Positions 41,530 through 51,611 of a stretch of DNA of 64,000 nucleotides are shown piece after piece (position 1 is the stretch's first letter; each line of letters begins with the position of its first letter). The position numbers were made by a program, and so were the translations under genes. Source of the stretch: Brevibacterium casei CIP 102111 (GTDB lineage: Bacteria > Actinomycetota > Actinomycetes > Actinomycetales > Brevibacteriaceae); contig NZ_FXZC01000001.1 of NCBI RefSeq assembly GCF_900169275.1, forward strand, positions 248,001 through 312,000, in the 5' to 3' direction. A model generated the notes under the pieces. The model searched no databases, was not told where the DNA came from, and was given only the letters and a program-made list of their open reading frames with translations.

Positions 41530-42711
41530 ATGCGCATCGGAGAGGTCTCCCGCAGATCGGGTGTGAGCGCGCGCATGCTGCGCCACTATGAGACTCTGGG
41601 CCTCGTCACCCCGAGTGCCCGGGGGTCGAACGGGTACCGCGAGTACTCGCCGAGCGACATCGGCCGGATCTTCCACATCGAAGGTCTGCGCAGGCTGGGC
41701 CTGTCTCTGCCCGAGGTCGGCCGCCTCCTCGCCGAACCGGGATTCGACGCCTCGGCGCTCGTCACCGACCTCATCGCGGCTGCACACGAGCGGATCGAGA
41801 CCGAGCGGAGACTGCTCGACCGCCTCGAGGAGATCCGGCGACTGGGCTACACCGACGGGGAGAGCCTGCTCGGGGCGATCGACCTCATGCGCTCCCTCGA
41901 GTCGCGTGACGTCATCCAGCGCCACAAGGCCGCTCTCGGCAGCGGCGTCGACGGCGGCGTGCCCGTCGAGTCGCTCTCCCGCGCCGTGCTCGACGAAGCC
42001 GTGCCGAATGCGGCCGGCGCGATGCGGTGGGCGCTCGCCCAGGTCGGCACCGACGCCGTCGTGCCGCTCTCCACGGGACTCCGCTCCGCCGAACCCGCCG
42101 TCAGGCGCAACGCGATCCGCGCGCTCGACGAGATCCGCAGGACCGCCTCGGCGGATGACGTCGCGGTCGCGACTGCGGTGGCGGTTCCCATGCAGGAGGC
42201 GCTGGACGACGATGACCTAGAGGTGAGGACGGTCGCCGCGCTCGCGCTCGGGGACATGCGGGATCCGGTCGCGGTGCCCATCCTCCTCGAGGTCGCGATG
42301 AGCGATGAGAAGGACATCGACGCAGCCGAGGCGCTCGCCAGCTACTTCGCAGAGGTGCCCCCGGCAGGAGGTGCGAATGCGCCGTCCCGCGACGAGGTGG
42401 AGGTTCCGGTCGACGGCGTGGAGGTTCCGGTCGTCGACGGGGCAGGGGCGGCGACCGGCGAGGACACTGGCGAACCGACCGGCGATTCCGTCGGCGCCTC
42501 GATCATGGCTGCGCTGCGGGAGCGCCTGCGTTCGTCCGATGCCCATGTGCGCTTCCGGGTCCTCCAGGTGCTCATCGAGATCCCGGACCCTCAGGCCGAG
42601 GCCCTGCTCACCGGACTCACCCATGATGCGGAGCAGGAGATCGCGGAGACCGCGAAGGCGGCCCTGCGGCGACGGAGAAGGACCAGCGCCGAGACCGGCC
42701 GACATCGCTAG
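41530..42711 (+). CDS. MerR-family regulator fused to C-terminal HEAT repeats
   Basis: 393 residues from ATG 41530. The first 70 residues are a standard MerR DNA-binding domain (RIGEVSRRSGVSARMLRHYE, GYREYSPSDIGRI), followed by the dimerisation coiled coil (ETERRLLDRLEEIRRLGY). From about residue 140 comes a set of HEAT-like helical repeats (VPLSTGLRSAEPAVRRNAIR, LEVRTVAALALGDMRDPVA, HVRFRVLQVLIEIPDPQAE) in place of a small ligand domain. A low-complexity acidic linker (about 275-320) with the repeat VEVPVDG/VEVPVVDG interrupts them. The sensor is thus likely a protein or large-ligand surface. The perfect dyad at 40510 is its probable target. Confidence 0.85.
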   Translation: MRIGEVSRRSGVSARMLRHYETLGLVTPSARGSNGYREYSPSDIGRIFHIEGLRRLGLSLPEVGRLLAEPGFDASALVTDLIAAAHERIETERRLLDRLEEIRRLGYTDGESLLGAIDLMRSLESRDVIQRHKAALGSGVDGGVPVESLSRAVLDEAVPNAAGAMRWALAQVGTDAVVPLSTGLRSAEPAVRRNAIRALDEIRRTASADDVAVATAVAVPMQEALDDDDLEVRTVAALALGDMRDPVAVPILLEVAMSDEKDIDAAEALASYFAEVPPAGGANAPSRDEVEVPVDGVEVPVVDGAGAATGEDTGEPTGDSVGASIMAALRERLRSSDAHVRFRVLQVLIEIPDPQAEALLTGLTHDAEQEIAETAKAALRRRRRTSAETGRHR

Positions 42712-42720
42712 ACTTGACCC

Positions 42721-44190
42721 ATGAATCCCCAGGCCCACTCCGCGGATCCCCCTCCCGGCCAGGCCCCCGAGCGCGGACCCAACCGCCGCCGGCAGTCCTT
42801 CGTGTTCCGCCGACACCACTTCACCGTCACCGGCATCCTCGACTACTTCTTCTTCCTCTTCGGCGGCGTCGCCTCCCTCTTCCTCGCCCTCCTCATCCTC
42901 CTCAAGGGCTTCTCCCTCGGGTGGTGGCAGGTCCTCACCCTGCTCGTGCTCTGGGCGGTCGTCTCCTACCTCGCGCTGCCGCGCCTGCACCGCATCCTCT
43001 CCCAGATCTACGTCCCCAACTACTTCATCGGCCGGACCCGGACCTCAGACGGACTCCTCGGCGATCCGGTCAACCTCGCGTGGCGGGGCGAGGAGGCGCA
43101 GATCCATCACGCGATGAAGGCGGCAGGGTGGACGCTCGCCGACGACATCACGGCGGCATCGACGTGGGGGATCATCCGGTCGACCGTGGCGAGGTCGAGC
43201 TACCCCGAGGCGCCGGTCTCCCCGCTCATGCTCTTCGGTCGGCGGCAGGACTTCGCCTACCAGCAGGAAGTCGACGGCGATCCGGGGCAGCGCCATCACG
43301 TCCGCTTCTGGAAGTGCCCGTCGGGTTGGCTGCTGCCGGGCGGACTGCAGGCCGACTGGCTCGCCGCAGGAACCTACGACAAGAGCGTCGGACTCTCCCT
43401 CTTCACCCTCCAGGTCACCCACAAGATCGAGGAGAACACCGACATCGAACGCGACTACATCGTCAGGACCGTCACCGAGGCGGACCCTGAGATCAGCGTC
43501 GACGTCGTCAGGGACTTCTCGACCGGCTACCACTCGCGCAACGGCGGCGGCGACGCGATCATCACCGACGGTGACCTGCCGATCGTCGACATCGGCAGGG
43601 TGACCACCGATGCCGAGGACTACCCCGAACGGCTCGACCTCGCCCTCGACGCCACGCAGATCGACCAGGACGCCCACTCGGTCTCGGCCCTTGCCCGCAC
43701 CCTGTGGAGCAGGCGACCCCTGCAGACGCTCATCGGCGCGGGCCTAGTGCTCGTCCTCCTCATCTTCCAGGCCACCGACGTGCTCAGCATCCTCCTCGAC
43801 TGGGATCGCCTGCGGGCGGATGTCGCCGGAGTCGGCGTCGAGGTGACAGCGTCCGAGACCGAGGTCGTCACCCGGATCGTCGCCGGCGTCCTCGTCGGAC
43901 TGAGCCTCATCATCGGCGTCATCCAGGTGATCGCCTCCATCTCGGTCTTCCGCGGCAGCAACCGGGCCAGACTGTGGATCCTCACCCTCTCGACGATCTC
44001 CGTCGTCATCTCGTTCACGAACTACCTCACAGGGGATCGGAGCATCGCGACGAACATGTACTCGCTCATCACCGTCGCCCTTCAGGTCGGCGTGCTCCTC
44101 TCGCTCTCGAGCGACTCCTCGAGGCTCTTCACCCGATTCAGCACCGCGGCCGCCCGCGCCGATCGCCAGGACCGAGCCATCGAGGACTGA
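42721..44190 (+). CDS. LssY_C-domain membrane protein
   Basis: 489 residues. Two hydrophobic helices near 38-60 and 68-86 precede a large soluble LssY C-terminal-type domain (about 100-330) with DPVNLAWRGEE, IHHAMKAAGWTLAD, the YQQEVDG strand and WLAAGTYDKSVGLS. After about residue 345 three or four more helices follow. LssY_C domains occur with PAP2 phosphatases and in stand-alone membrane proteins of unknown function. It starts 9 bases after the MerR-HEAT stop, so co-transcription with that regulator is plausible. Confidence 0.75.
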   Translation: MNPQAHSADPPPGQAPERGPNRRRQSFVFRRHHFTVTGILDYFFFLFGGVASLFLALLILLKGFSLGWWQVLTLLVLWAVVSYLALPRLHRILSQIYVPNYFIGRTRTSDGLLGDPVNLAWRGEEAQIHHAMKAAGWTLADDITAASTWGIIRSTVARSSYPEAPVSPLMLFGRRQDFAYQQEVDGDPGQRHHVRFWKCPSGWLLPGGLQADWLAAGTYDKSVGLSLFTLQVTHKIEENTDIERDYIVRTVTEADPEISVDVVRDFSTGYHSRNGGGDAIITDGDLPIVDIGRVTTDAEDYPERLDLALDATQIDQDAHSVSALARTLWSRRPLQTLIGAGLVLVLLIFQATDVLSILLDWDRLRADVAGVGVEVTASETEVVTRIVAGVLVGLSLIIGVIQVIASISVFRGSNRARLWILTLSTISVVISFTNYLTGDRSIATNMYSLITVALQVGVLLSLSSDSSRLFTRFSTAAARADRQDRAIED

Positions 44191-44285
44191 GCGCTCTGGA
44201 GCCGACGCCCGGACCGCCTCGGCGGGGGTCGGGGTAGTCTGACGGCAGGGCGCAGATTCCGCGCCGCCGGCCGAAAGGAACCGAG

Positions 44286-44777
44286 ATGACCGACCCCAAC
44301 CGATCCGACGATGCAGCGGTCTTCGATGCGATCGACCCCGCACTCAAGGTCGTCAGCGCCGAGATCACCGTCGACGCACCTGGTGCCGAGGTCTTCGAAC
44401 TCATCGCCGACCCGGCCAGGCAGCCGGAGTGGGACGGAAACGACAACCTTGGGTCCGCTGCCTCGGGCCAACGGGTCACCGAGGCGGGCGGATCGTTCGT
44501 GACGACGCTGACGAAGGGCGTCGAGCGCGAGAACCACGTCGTCGACTTCGTCGAGGGCCGCCGCATCGCGTGGATGCCCTCGGAGGTCGGTGAGCCTCCG
44601 CTCGGGCACACGTGGATCTGGGAGATCGAGGCCGCCGGGGACGAATCTGTGCTCGTGCGCCAGACCTACGATTGGACGCGGTTGCGCGATCCCAAACGCC
44701 TTCCGCGGGCCCAGTCGACGACCGTGGAGACGCTGCTCGCATCGATGGAGCGTCTCAAGGCTCTCGCCGAAGGCTGA
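44286..44777 (+). CDS. SRPBCC-family (polyketide cyclase-like) protein
   Basis: 163 residues from ATG 44286 with GAAAGGA upstream. The helix-grip fold is suggested by VSAEITVDAPGAEVFELIADPARQPEW, VVDFVEGRRIAWMP, HTWIWEIEAAGD and the long last helix TVETLLASMERLKALAEG. Such proteins bind hydrophobic ligands in a deep pocket. No partner gene tells the ligand. A hairpin at 44782-44810 follows. Confidence 0.85.
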   Translation: MTDPNRSDDAAVFDAIDPALKVVSAEITVDAPGAEVFELIADPARQPEWDGNDNLGSAASGQRVTEAGGSFVTTLTKGVERENHVVDFVEGRRIAWMPSEVGEPPLGHTWIWEIEAAGDESVLVRQTYDWTRLRDPKRLPRAQSTTVETLLASMERLKALAEG

Positions 44778-44781
44778 ACCC

Positions 44782-44810
44782 GAGAGCTCAACGCCCCGTC
44801 GGGGTCTCTC
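44782..44810. terminator. Bidirectional hairpin between SRPBCC and MarR genes
   Basis: GAGAG (44782-44786) pairs with CTCTC (44806-44810) and an inner CCCC-GTC-GGGG stem lies at 44794-44804, between convergent stop codons. Confidence 0.65.
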
Positions 44811-45447
44811 ACCTCGGCCAGGCGTCGGCGAGGCGGGTGAGGAGGTCGGCGAGCATCTCGCGCTCCTTGTCGGTGAACGAGTCGAGCGCGACATCGACGC
44901 TCTCCCTCTGCGCGCCGAGGAAGCGGTCGGCGATCGCCCGCCCCTTCTCGGTGAGGGCGATGAGCGTGCGACGCGCATCATCGGGATCGGCTTCGCGCCT
45001 CAGGAGGTCGAGCTCCACTCCCTGGGAGACGAGACGCGACGCGCGCGGCTGATCGACGCCGATCGCCTCCCCGAGGGCGCTCACTCCGATCGCGTGCCCG
45101 ACCTGGGCGAGGGCGATGAGGAGGCGCAGCTGTGCACGTCCCCCGAGGCGGCCGCCGAGGCGGCGCGACCATTCGCGCCACTCGTCGCGGCCTGGGTGGC
45201 CGTGGTCTCCGTCGCGACCGGAGGCGCGGTCCCCGCCGAAGGGGCCGTCCTTGCCGAACGGGCCTCCTTCGCCGAAGAGACCTGACAAGGGGCCGTCCCC
45301 GCTGAAGGGATTGGGGCCGCCGAACGGATTCGGGCCCCCGCCGTGGTCGCCGTGTCGTCCGTGGCCGGGGAGACCGCGGAAGCCCCGTCGCCATTGGAGG
45401 CGGGTGAGCGCCTCGGCGATCTTCTCCGTGGAGCTGTCTGTCGTCAT
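44809..45447 (-). CDS. MarR-family regulator with Gly/His/Phe-rich insert
   Basis: 212 residues from ATG 45447 with GAGG upstream. The last 115 residues are a clear MarR winged helix (QLRLLIALAQVGHAIGVSALG, DQPRASRLVSQGVEL, READPDDARRTLIALTEKG) with the C-terminal dimer helices. Between the first helix and the winged helix (about 24-90) lies a low-complexity stretch rich in Gly, Pro, Phe, Asp and His (GPNPFGGPNPF, GEGGPFGKDGPFGG, GRDGDHGHPG), which normal MarR proteins lack and which may bind metal or drive self-association. It is divergent from the gene at 45533, across an operator cluster. Confidence 0.88.
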   Translation of the reverse strand: MTTDSSTEKIAEALTRLQWRRGFRGLPGHGRHGDHGGGPNPFGGPNPFSGDGPLSGLFGEGGPFGKDGPFGGDRASGRDGDHGHPGRDEWREWSRRLGGRLGGRAQLRLLIALAQVGHAIGVSALGEAIGVDQPRASRLVSQGVELDLLRREADPDDARRTLIALTEKGRAIADRFLGAQRESVDVALDSFTDKEREMLADLLTRLADAWPR

Positions 45448-45458
45448 GCCTCGATTTT

Positions 45459-45517
45459 ACATGTCTGTTGACATGTTTCAGGGTGCATGTCAGTATGCAT
45501 ATACATGTCAGATGACA
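45459..45517. promoter_or_regulatory. Operator cluster between MarR and its divergent partner
   Basis: ACATGTC-TGTT-GACATGT (45459-45476) is a perfect 7-4-7 dyad, and TGTCA-GA-TGACA (45506-45517) a 5-2-5 dyad. Further GCATGTCAG and ACATGTCAG half-sites lie between them. All share ATGTCA. The cluster lies 12 bases from the MarR start and 16 bases from the start at 45533, so one repressor could silence both genes. Confidence 0.75.
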
Positions 45518-45532
45518 ACTAAAGGAGATGAC

Positions 45533-46645
45533 ATGACCACCCACGACCACAACGAGAATGACCATGACGACCGCCGCGACGACCTCCATGACGACACGAG
45601 TGACACCTCGTCGCCCGCGACACCCGAGGGCTCGTCATCGGCGACCGCCGGTGACGGCGGACGCGAGGGAGCCGACGACGGAGCAGAGGCGACCGATGGA
45701 TCCGTCCGATTCGGCCGCTCGTCCGCGCCGGAGGACGGTGCGGATCCGATTCCCTCCGACGGGGAGGCGACGTCAGAGGACCGGCCGCTCGACCACGAGG
45801 ACCGGCCGCTCGACCACGAGGACCGGCCGCTCGACCACGAAGTCAGCGACGATGCCCCGCACCTGGCCCACCTGCTCAGGCAGGCCGGTCGGTCGCTGCG
45901 CAGGGAGTTCTTCGGGGCTCTCGACGACGCGGGCATCGACCCGCGTGATCTGCGCGGGTACGGCCGTCGCAATGACGACGAGGTCGTCGACGACGGCGCG
46001 TGGACCGATGAGGACCCCACCGACCGGGCGTCCGACGAGGAGCTGCGCAACCGCATGCGGGAGCTGCGGGATCGAGTGAGCGCGAAGATCGACGACATCC
46101 TCACCGAGGAGGAGATCGAATCCGTCAACGCCACGCTGACGAAGCTCATCGACGCCCTCGGAGGCGACGAGGAGAGCCGCCGCGCGTTCAAGGAGCGGAT
46201 GCGCCGATTCGGGCGTGACCGCGGCTTCGGTCCTGGCCGCTTCGGTCCCCACGGGTCCGAACCGCGCGCATACCCGGGAGACCGTGACGGCGAGCACCGC
46301 GATCACGTCTCAGCCGACGATGACGACTTCGATCCGCGCACCGCGTTCGGGCACGGACGCGGCTGGTCCCGCCGAGGCGGGGAGCGCGACACGGACGGCC
46401 GTTTCGGCCGCCGCGGCGACCGGGAGTCGCGCGAAGGCTACGGGTCGTGCGACGGCTTCGGGCCTCGGGGCCGCGGCCGGCGCGGCCGGTGGGGATTCGA
46501 TCCGCGCAGCGGTTTCGACCCCGACCCGCGTGAGTTCTTCGCCCAATGGATGCGCGGCTCCGACTCCGGCGCTCGGGGACGCGAGGAGGCCTACGAGCGC
46601 GGTTTCGCCGCCGGGTTCGAGCAGGGCAGGAAGTCCCGGGACTGA
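45533..46645 (+). CDS. Acidic/Arg-Gly-rich protein resembling a MarR dimerisation scaffold without winged helix
   Basis: 370 residues from ATG 45533 with AAAGGAGATG upstream. The first 110 residues are His/Asp/Glu-rich (THDHNENDHDDRRDD) and include EDRPLDH three times in tandem. Residues about 115-240 look helical: HLLRQAGRSLRREFFGALDD resembles the first MarR helix, and RVSAKIDDILTEEEIESVNA the C-terminal dimer helix, but the recognition helix and wing between them are missing. The last 130 residues are Arg/Gly/Asp-rich with GRFGPHG and RGRRGRWGF motifs and end in GFAAGFEQGRKSRD. It is probably co-regulated with the divergent MarR gene. Function unknown; the MarR relationship is my inference from pattern. 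Confidence 0.65.
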   Translation: MTTHDHNENDHDDRRDDLHDDTSDTSSPATPEGSSSATAGDGGREGADDGAEATDGSVRFGRSSAPEDGADPIPSDGEATSEDRPLDHEDRPLDHEDRPLDHEVSDDAPHLAHLLRQAGRSLRREFFGALDDAGIDPRDLRGYGRRNDDEVVDDGAWTDEDPTDRASDEELRNRMRELRDRVSAKIDDILTEEEIESVNATLTKLIDALGGDEESRRAFKERMRRFGRDRGFGPGRFGPHGSEPRAYPGDRDGEHRDHVSADDDDFDPRTAFGHGRGWSRRGGERDTDGRFGRRGDRESREGYGSCDGFGPRGRGRRGRWGFDPRSGFDPDPREFFAQWMRGSDSGARGREEAYERGFAAGFEQGRKSRD

Positions 46646-46733
46646 CGGGGATCACGCGGCGGTGGGAGATCGACGGAGGCCTGCCGCCGCGCCCGGCCCG
46701 ACGAGCGTCCGCCCAGGAGCCCGCTGGGAGTCA

Positions 46734-46771
46734 CCCGGCGGGCTCATTGTCGCCCGGCGGGCTCATTGTCA
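46734..46771. repeat. Tandem 19-bp repeat
   Basis: CCCGGCGGGCTCATTGTCG (46734-46752) is followed by the same unit ending in A (46753-46771), in the gap before the convergent prpE stop. The GGCGGGCTCATTGTC core is preceded by a diverged third copy (CCGCTGGGAGTCA). Confidence 0.85.
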
Positions 46772-46787
46772 CCCGGCCGCCAGGTCC

Positions 46788-48710
<1,923 letters not shown>

Positions 48711-48813
48711 GGTCCCATTGTGACGCATGGCACATTGCTTCGCCGAGGTGGGGGTGCCCAACCGTTACCTCCGGCTCCCGGTATTCGCTCCCATCGACGG
48801 GCACAATGGGAGG

Positions 48814-49734
48814 ATGCGCTATCTGATCGCTCTCATCGTCGGTATCGTCGCCCTCTTCGTCGTCAACGCCTTCACCGGCATCTTCTCACTGCCGAGACCG
48901 TGGAACTCACTGTCCATGGGTGGCATCGTCGGCATCACGATGGTCATCATCCTCCTCATCTGGGAGACCGTGCGTCCCAGCCAGCGCGAAGGCATCCCGG
49001 GAGCACCGAGGATGAGCGACGAGGAACGCGCGCAGGCCCGTGCGGATCGACGCGCCCGCCTCGCCGCCGAGGCGGGAGTCAGGGACGACAGCTCGTCCGA
49101 GTCCGCGGGGGCCCCGTCCTCGAGCGGGGCTTCGGACGACGCGGCGACCTCCGCCTCCGGGGCTTCGGACGCCGCGGAGACCTCTTCCGCCGCCGGGGCT
49201 TCGGACGCACCGCCCGCCGGGGCCGAGGAGTCGAACGCGGAGAGCGTGACCTCCGGTGACGACGAGAAGCCGAGCGCCGGGCCTGATCGATCAAGCACAG
49301 CATCGGATCCGAGCCGAACGGCTTCCGAGACCCCGGGCACCGCAGCGCCACCGGTGCCCGAAGCACGGCTCGGTGAGGTCGGCGATGACGCTGGTCCCGC
49401 CGATCGGTCCGGCACCGAGCAGGCCCCGGACACCGCGGTGAAGCGGGCGGCCGAGGCGAAAGAGGCGGAGCGCGCCGAGGCCGACGCCGAGACGGTCGAC
49501 GACATCGAACCCGATCACGCGCGGGAGGCCGCCGAGCGCGAACGCGAGCGGGAGGACAGCGCGGTCACCGACGACAACCGGGACGATTCGGCGCAGGGCT
49601 CCTCCCTCGAGTCCCCGCCGGTCGGTCAGCCCGGCATGTCTGTCGACGTGCTCGACGATGAGAGGAATGCTTCGTCCGCCTCGGAGGCAGCCTCCGACGG
49701 AGGCACCGATGGAGACACGCGCTCGTCACGGTGA
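48814..49734 (+). CDS. Two-TM membrane protein with long disordered acidic tail
   Basis: 306 residues from ATG 48814 with GGGAGG directly before it. Two helices (about 2-20 and 33-50) are followed by RPSQREGIP and then about 240 low-complexity residues rich in Ser, Ala, Asp and Glu (GASDAAETSSAAGASDAPP is typical), including imperfect repeats encoded at 49100-49220. A short charged helix (VKRAAEAKEAERAEADAE) interrupts. The fold of the tail is probably disordered. No family recognised. Confidence 0.7.
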   Translation: MRYLIALIVGIVALFVVNAFTGIFSLPRPWNSLSMGGIVGITMVIILLIWETVRPSQREGIPGAPRMSDEERAQARADRRARLAAEAGVRDDSSSESAGAPSSSGASDDAATSASGASDAAETSSAAGASDAPPAGAEESNAESVTSGDDEKPSAGPDRSSTASDPSRTASETPGTAAPPVPEARLGEVGDDAGPADRSGTEQAPDTAVKRAAEAKEAERAEADAETVDDIEPDHAREAAEREREREDSAVTDDNRDDSAQGSSLESPPVGQPGMSVDVLDDERNASSASEAASDGGTDGDTRSSR

Positions 49735-49774
49735 GGTGCGCTCGCTGCGGTGAGGACCGTGGTCGTCCCAACCT

Positions 49775-49911
49775 GATTCCCTGGTCACCGCACCGAGTCT
49801 CCTACTGATTGACTGGTCACTCCGCCGAGGCGGCTGAGCCGATTCGGGCACCCGCACCGCGGTGGAGTGACCAGAGAATCGCGGGGGCCACGGCGGAGTG
49901 ACCAGAGAATC
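49775..49911. repeat. Four-copy inverted repeat array
   Basis: The motif GATTCTCTGGTCACTCCGCCG occurs as two plus-strand variants (GATTCCCTGGTCACCGC at 49775-49791; GATTGACTGGTCACTCC from 49807) and two minus-strand copies (49860-49880 and 49891-49911, differing at one base). The two halves can fold into a large hairpin over the 184-bp gap between the low-complexity protein gene and the P-loop gene. A fifth related motif is at 7461-7474. Confidence 0.85.
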
Positions 49912-49918
49912 GCGGGCG

Positions 49919-50479
49919 CTAGTGCGGGGCGTGGTCGATGAGGGCGAGCACATCGTCGACGGCCCGGTCGCGGGTGGTGAGGACGATCCGGGCCCACCTC
50001 TCGCCCGGTCCCGGCTGCTCACCGGCGACCATGCGTGAGCGCAGCTGAGTCCACCGCCGCCAGTGCCGGTCGAAGGCCGGTCCGCGCACGATCCGCCCGC
50101 GACGCTCCTGACCGGCCAGAGCGTCATCGCGGTCGACGTCGATGAAGACCGCCTCGGCGGGGTGCCCGCGCAGATGCGCAAGCCACAGCAGCAGCCGCCG
50201 ACTCCACCGGCGGGTCCCCGGGTCATGGACGATGAGGGGGCGGTCACCTCGGCGGAGGAGACGGAACAGGGCCGCGAAGTGGGCGATGGTGTGGACGAAG
50301 GGCCGCGCCACCGGGTAGGGCAGCCACGGCAGCGCCCGGCGCACGACATCACGGACCGACTCCGGGTCCGAGATCCGCAGCCACGGGGCGTGACTCCGGA
50401 TCTCCTTGAGGGTTTCGGTCTTGCCGGCCCCGGGGACGCCTGCGAGCAGGACGACCGGAGACGACCGTGTCGCGGTCAT
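49919..50479 (-). CDS. P-loop NTPase / predicted kinase
   Basis: 186 residues from ATG 50479. Walker A is LAGVPGAGKTET at about 12-23. A second acidic motif, PLIVHDPGTRRWSRR, and a VFIDVDRDDALAGQERRGR stretch follow, as in AAA_33-type zeta-toxin/adenylate-kinase-like predicted kinases. A Trp/Arg-rich helix (HWRRWTQLRSRM) lies in the C-terminal third. It probably phosphorylates a small molecule or RNA end; the substrate is unknown. It lies downstream of oleD with a 93-base gap and may be co-transcribed. Confidence 0.8.
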   Translation of the reverse strand: MTATRSSPVVLLAGVPGAGKTETLKEIRSHAPWLRISDPESVRDVVRRALPWLPYPVARPFVHTIAHFAALFRLLRRGDRPLIVHDPGTRRWSRRLLLWLAHLRGHPAEAVFIDVDRDDALAGQERRGRIVRGPAFDRHWRRWTQLRSRMVAGEQPGPGERWARIVLTTRDRAVDDVLALIDHAPH

Positions 50480-50572
50480 GGGCCCATTGTGCGGCAACAA
50501 CCTGAGCAACTGCCGCACTGTGCGGGAGGGCACGGCCGTCGCACCGGACCGCAGCGTGCGCGAGAGCGGAGC

Positions 50573-51541
50573 TCAGCCCGCGTAGTGCTCCGCGAGGATT
50601 GTCAGCCCCTCTTCGATGCTGATGCGTGGGCGCCATGAGAGCACCTCCTGCGTCCTGCGCTGGTCGAACCAGTGCGCGGTCGAGAGCTGCTCGGCGAGGA
50701 AGCGTGTCAGCGGCGGCTCGTCGTCGTGCTCTCCGAGGGCCCACACCCGCTCGACGACGGACCCTGCGGCCAGAGCCGGTCCGACCGGAATCCGCAGCGT
50801 CGGCTCCGCGGCCCCACCGGCGATCGCGATCCGCGACATGAGCTCGCCGATCGGACGCGGCTGGCCGTTCGTGACGACGAGTGCCTCCCCGTGGTGCTCA
50901 TCGACGGCGGCGACGGCCGCGACGATCGCCTCGACGGCGTTGTCGACGAAGAGCGTGTCGACGAGTGCTGCCCCCGAACCGAGAACAGGCATCCGGCCCG
51001 TTCTCGCGCGGTCGATGACCCGCTCCGTCAGCTGTGTGTCGCCCGGTCCCCACATGAGGTGGGGGCGGAGGACAAGGACGCGGAAGTCGGGGGAGTCGGC
51101 CTCGAGCGCGATGAGCTCACCGGCGGCCTTCGTCCGCGCGTACTCACCGCGGGCGTGCTCCGGCGATGCCGGACCCGCACCGTCGCCGACGATCGAGTCA
51201 CCCGTGTGGGCGACCGACGGCGAGGAGATGTGGACGAGCCGGGGGACCCCGGCGGCGCGAGCGGCTTCGACGAGTGTGGCCGTGCCCCCGATGTTGACGG
51301 CCTCGAACTCGGCTGGGTCGCCCATCATCGAGACCTTCGCCGCGAGGTGGACGATCGCCTCGGCGCCCGCGACCGCCTCGGCGACGGCCGCCGGATCGGT
51401 CACCGACCCGAGGACGTCCCGGGCGCCGTCGACTCCGGACGGACGCCGCTGCAGGGTGGTCACGGCATGACCGTCGGCGACGAGCGCGCGAGCGACGGAG
51501 GACCCGAGCAGGCCCGAGGCGCCGGTGACGGTGATCTGCAT
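50573..51541 (-). CDS. oleD: OleD: NADPH-dependent 2-alkyl-3-ketoacid reductase
   Basis: 322 residues from ATG 51541. Extended SDR: the cofactor site TGASGLLGSSVARAL near 6-20 and a catalytic YARTKAAGE (YxxxK) near 132, with HISSPSV before it. Placed after oleA and oleBC, it should reduce the beta-keto acid made by OleA to the 2-alkyl-3-hydroxyacid that OleC closes to a beta-lactone. A 70-base gap follows oleBC. Alone this would be called an NAD-dependent epimerase; the operon makes OleD the best assignment. Confidence 0.88.
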   Translation of the reverse strand: MQITVTGASGLLGSSVARALVADGHAVTTLQRRPSGVDGARDVLGSVTDPAAVAEAVAGAEAIVHLAAKVSMMGDPAEFEAVNIGGTATLVEAARAAGVPRLVHISSPSVAHTGDSIVGDGAGPASPEHARGEYARTKAAGELIALEADSPDFRVLVLRPHLMWGPGDTQLTERVIDRARTGRMPVLGSGAALVDTLFVDNAVEAIVAAVAAVDEHHGEALVVTNGQPRPIGELMSRIAIAGGAAEPTLRIPVGPALAAGSVVERVWALGEHDDEPPLTRFLAEQLSTAHWFDQRRTQEVLSWRPRISIEEGLTILAEHYAG

Positions 51542-51611
51542 GGTGGTCTCCTCAGTCGGTTCGGGAGGACGGTTCGGGATCGGGTGTCGGGCGACGTCCG
51601 GCGGCTGAGCC

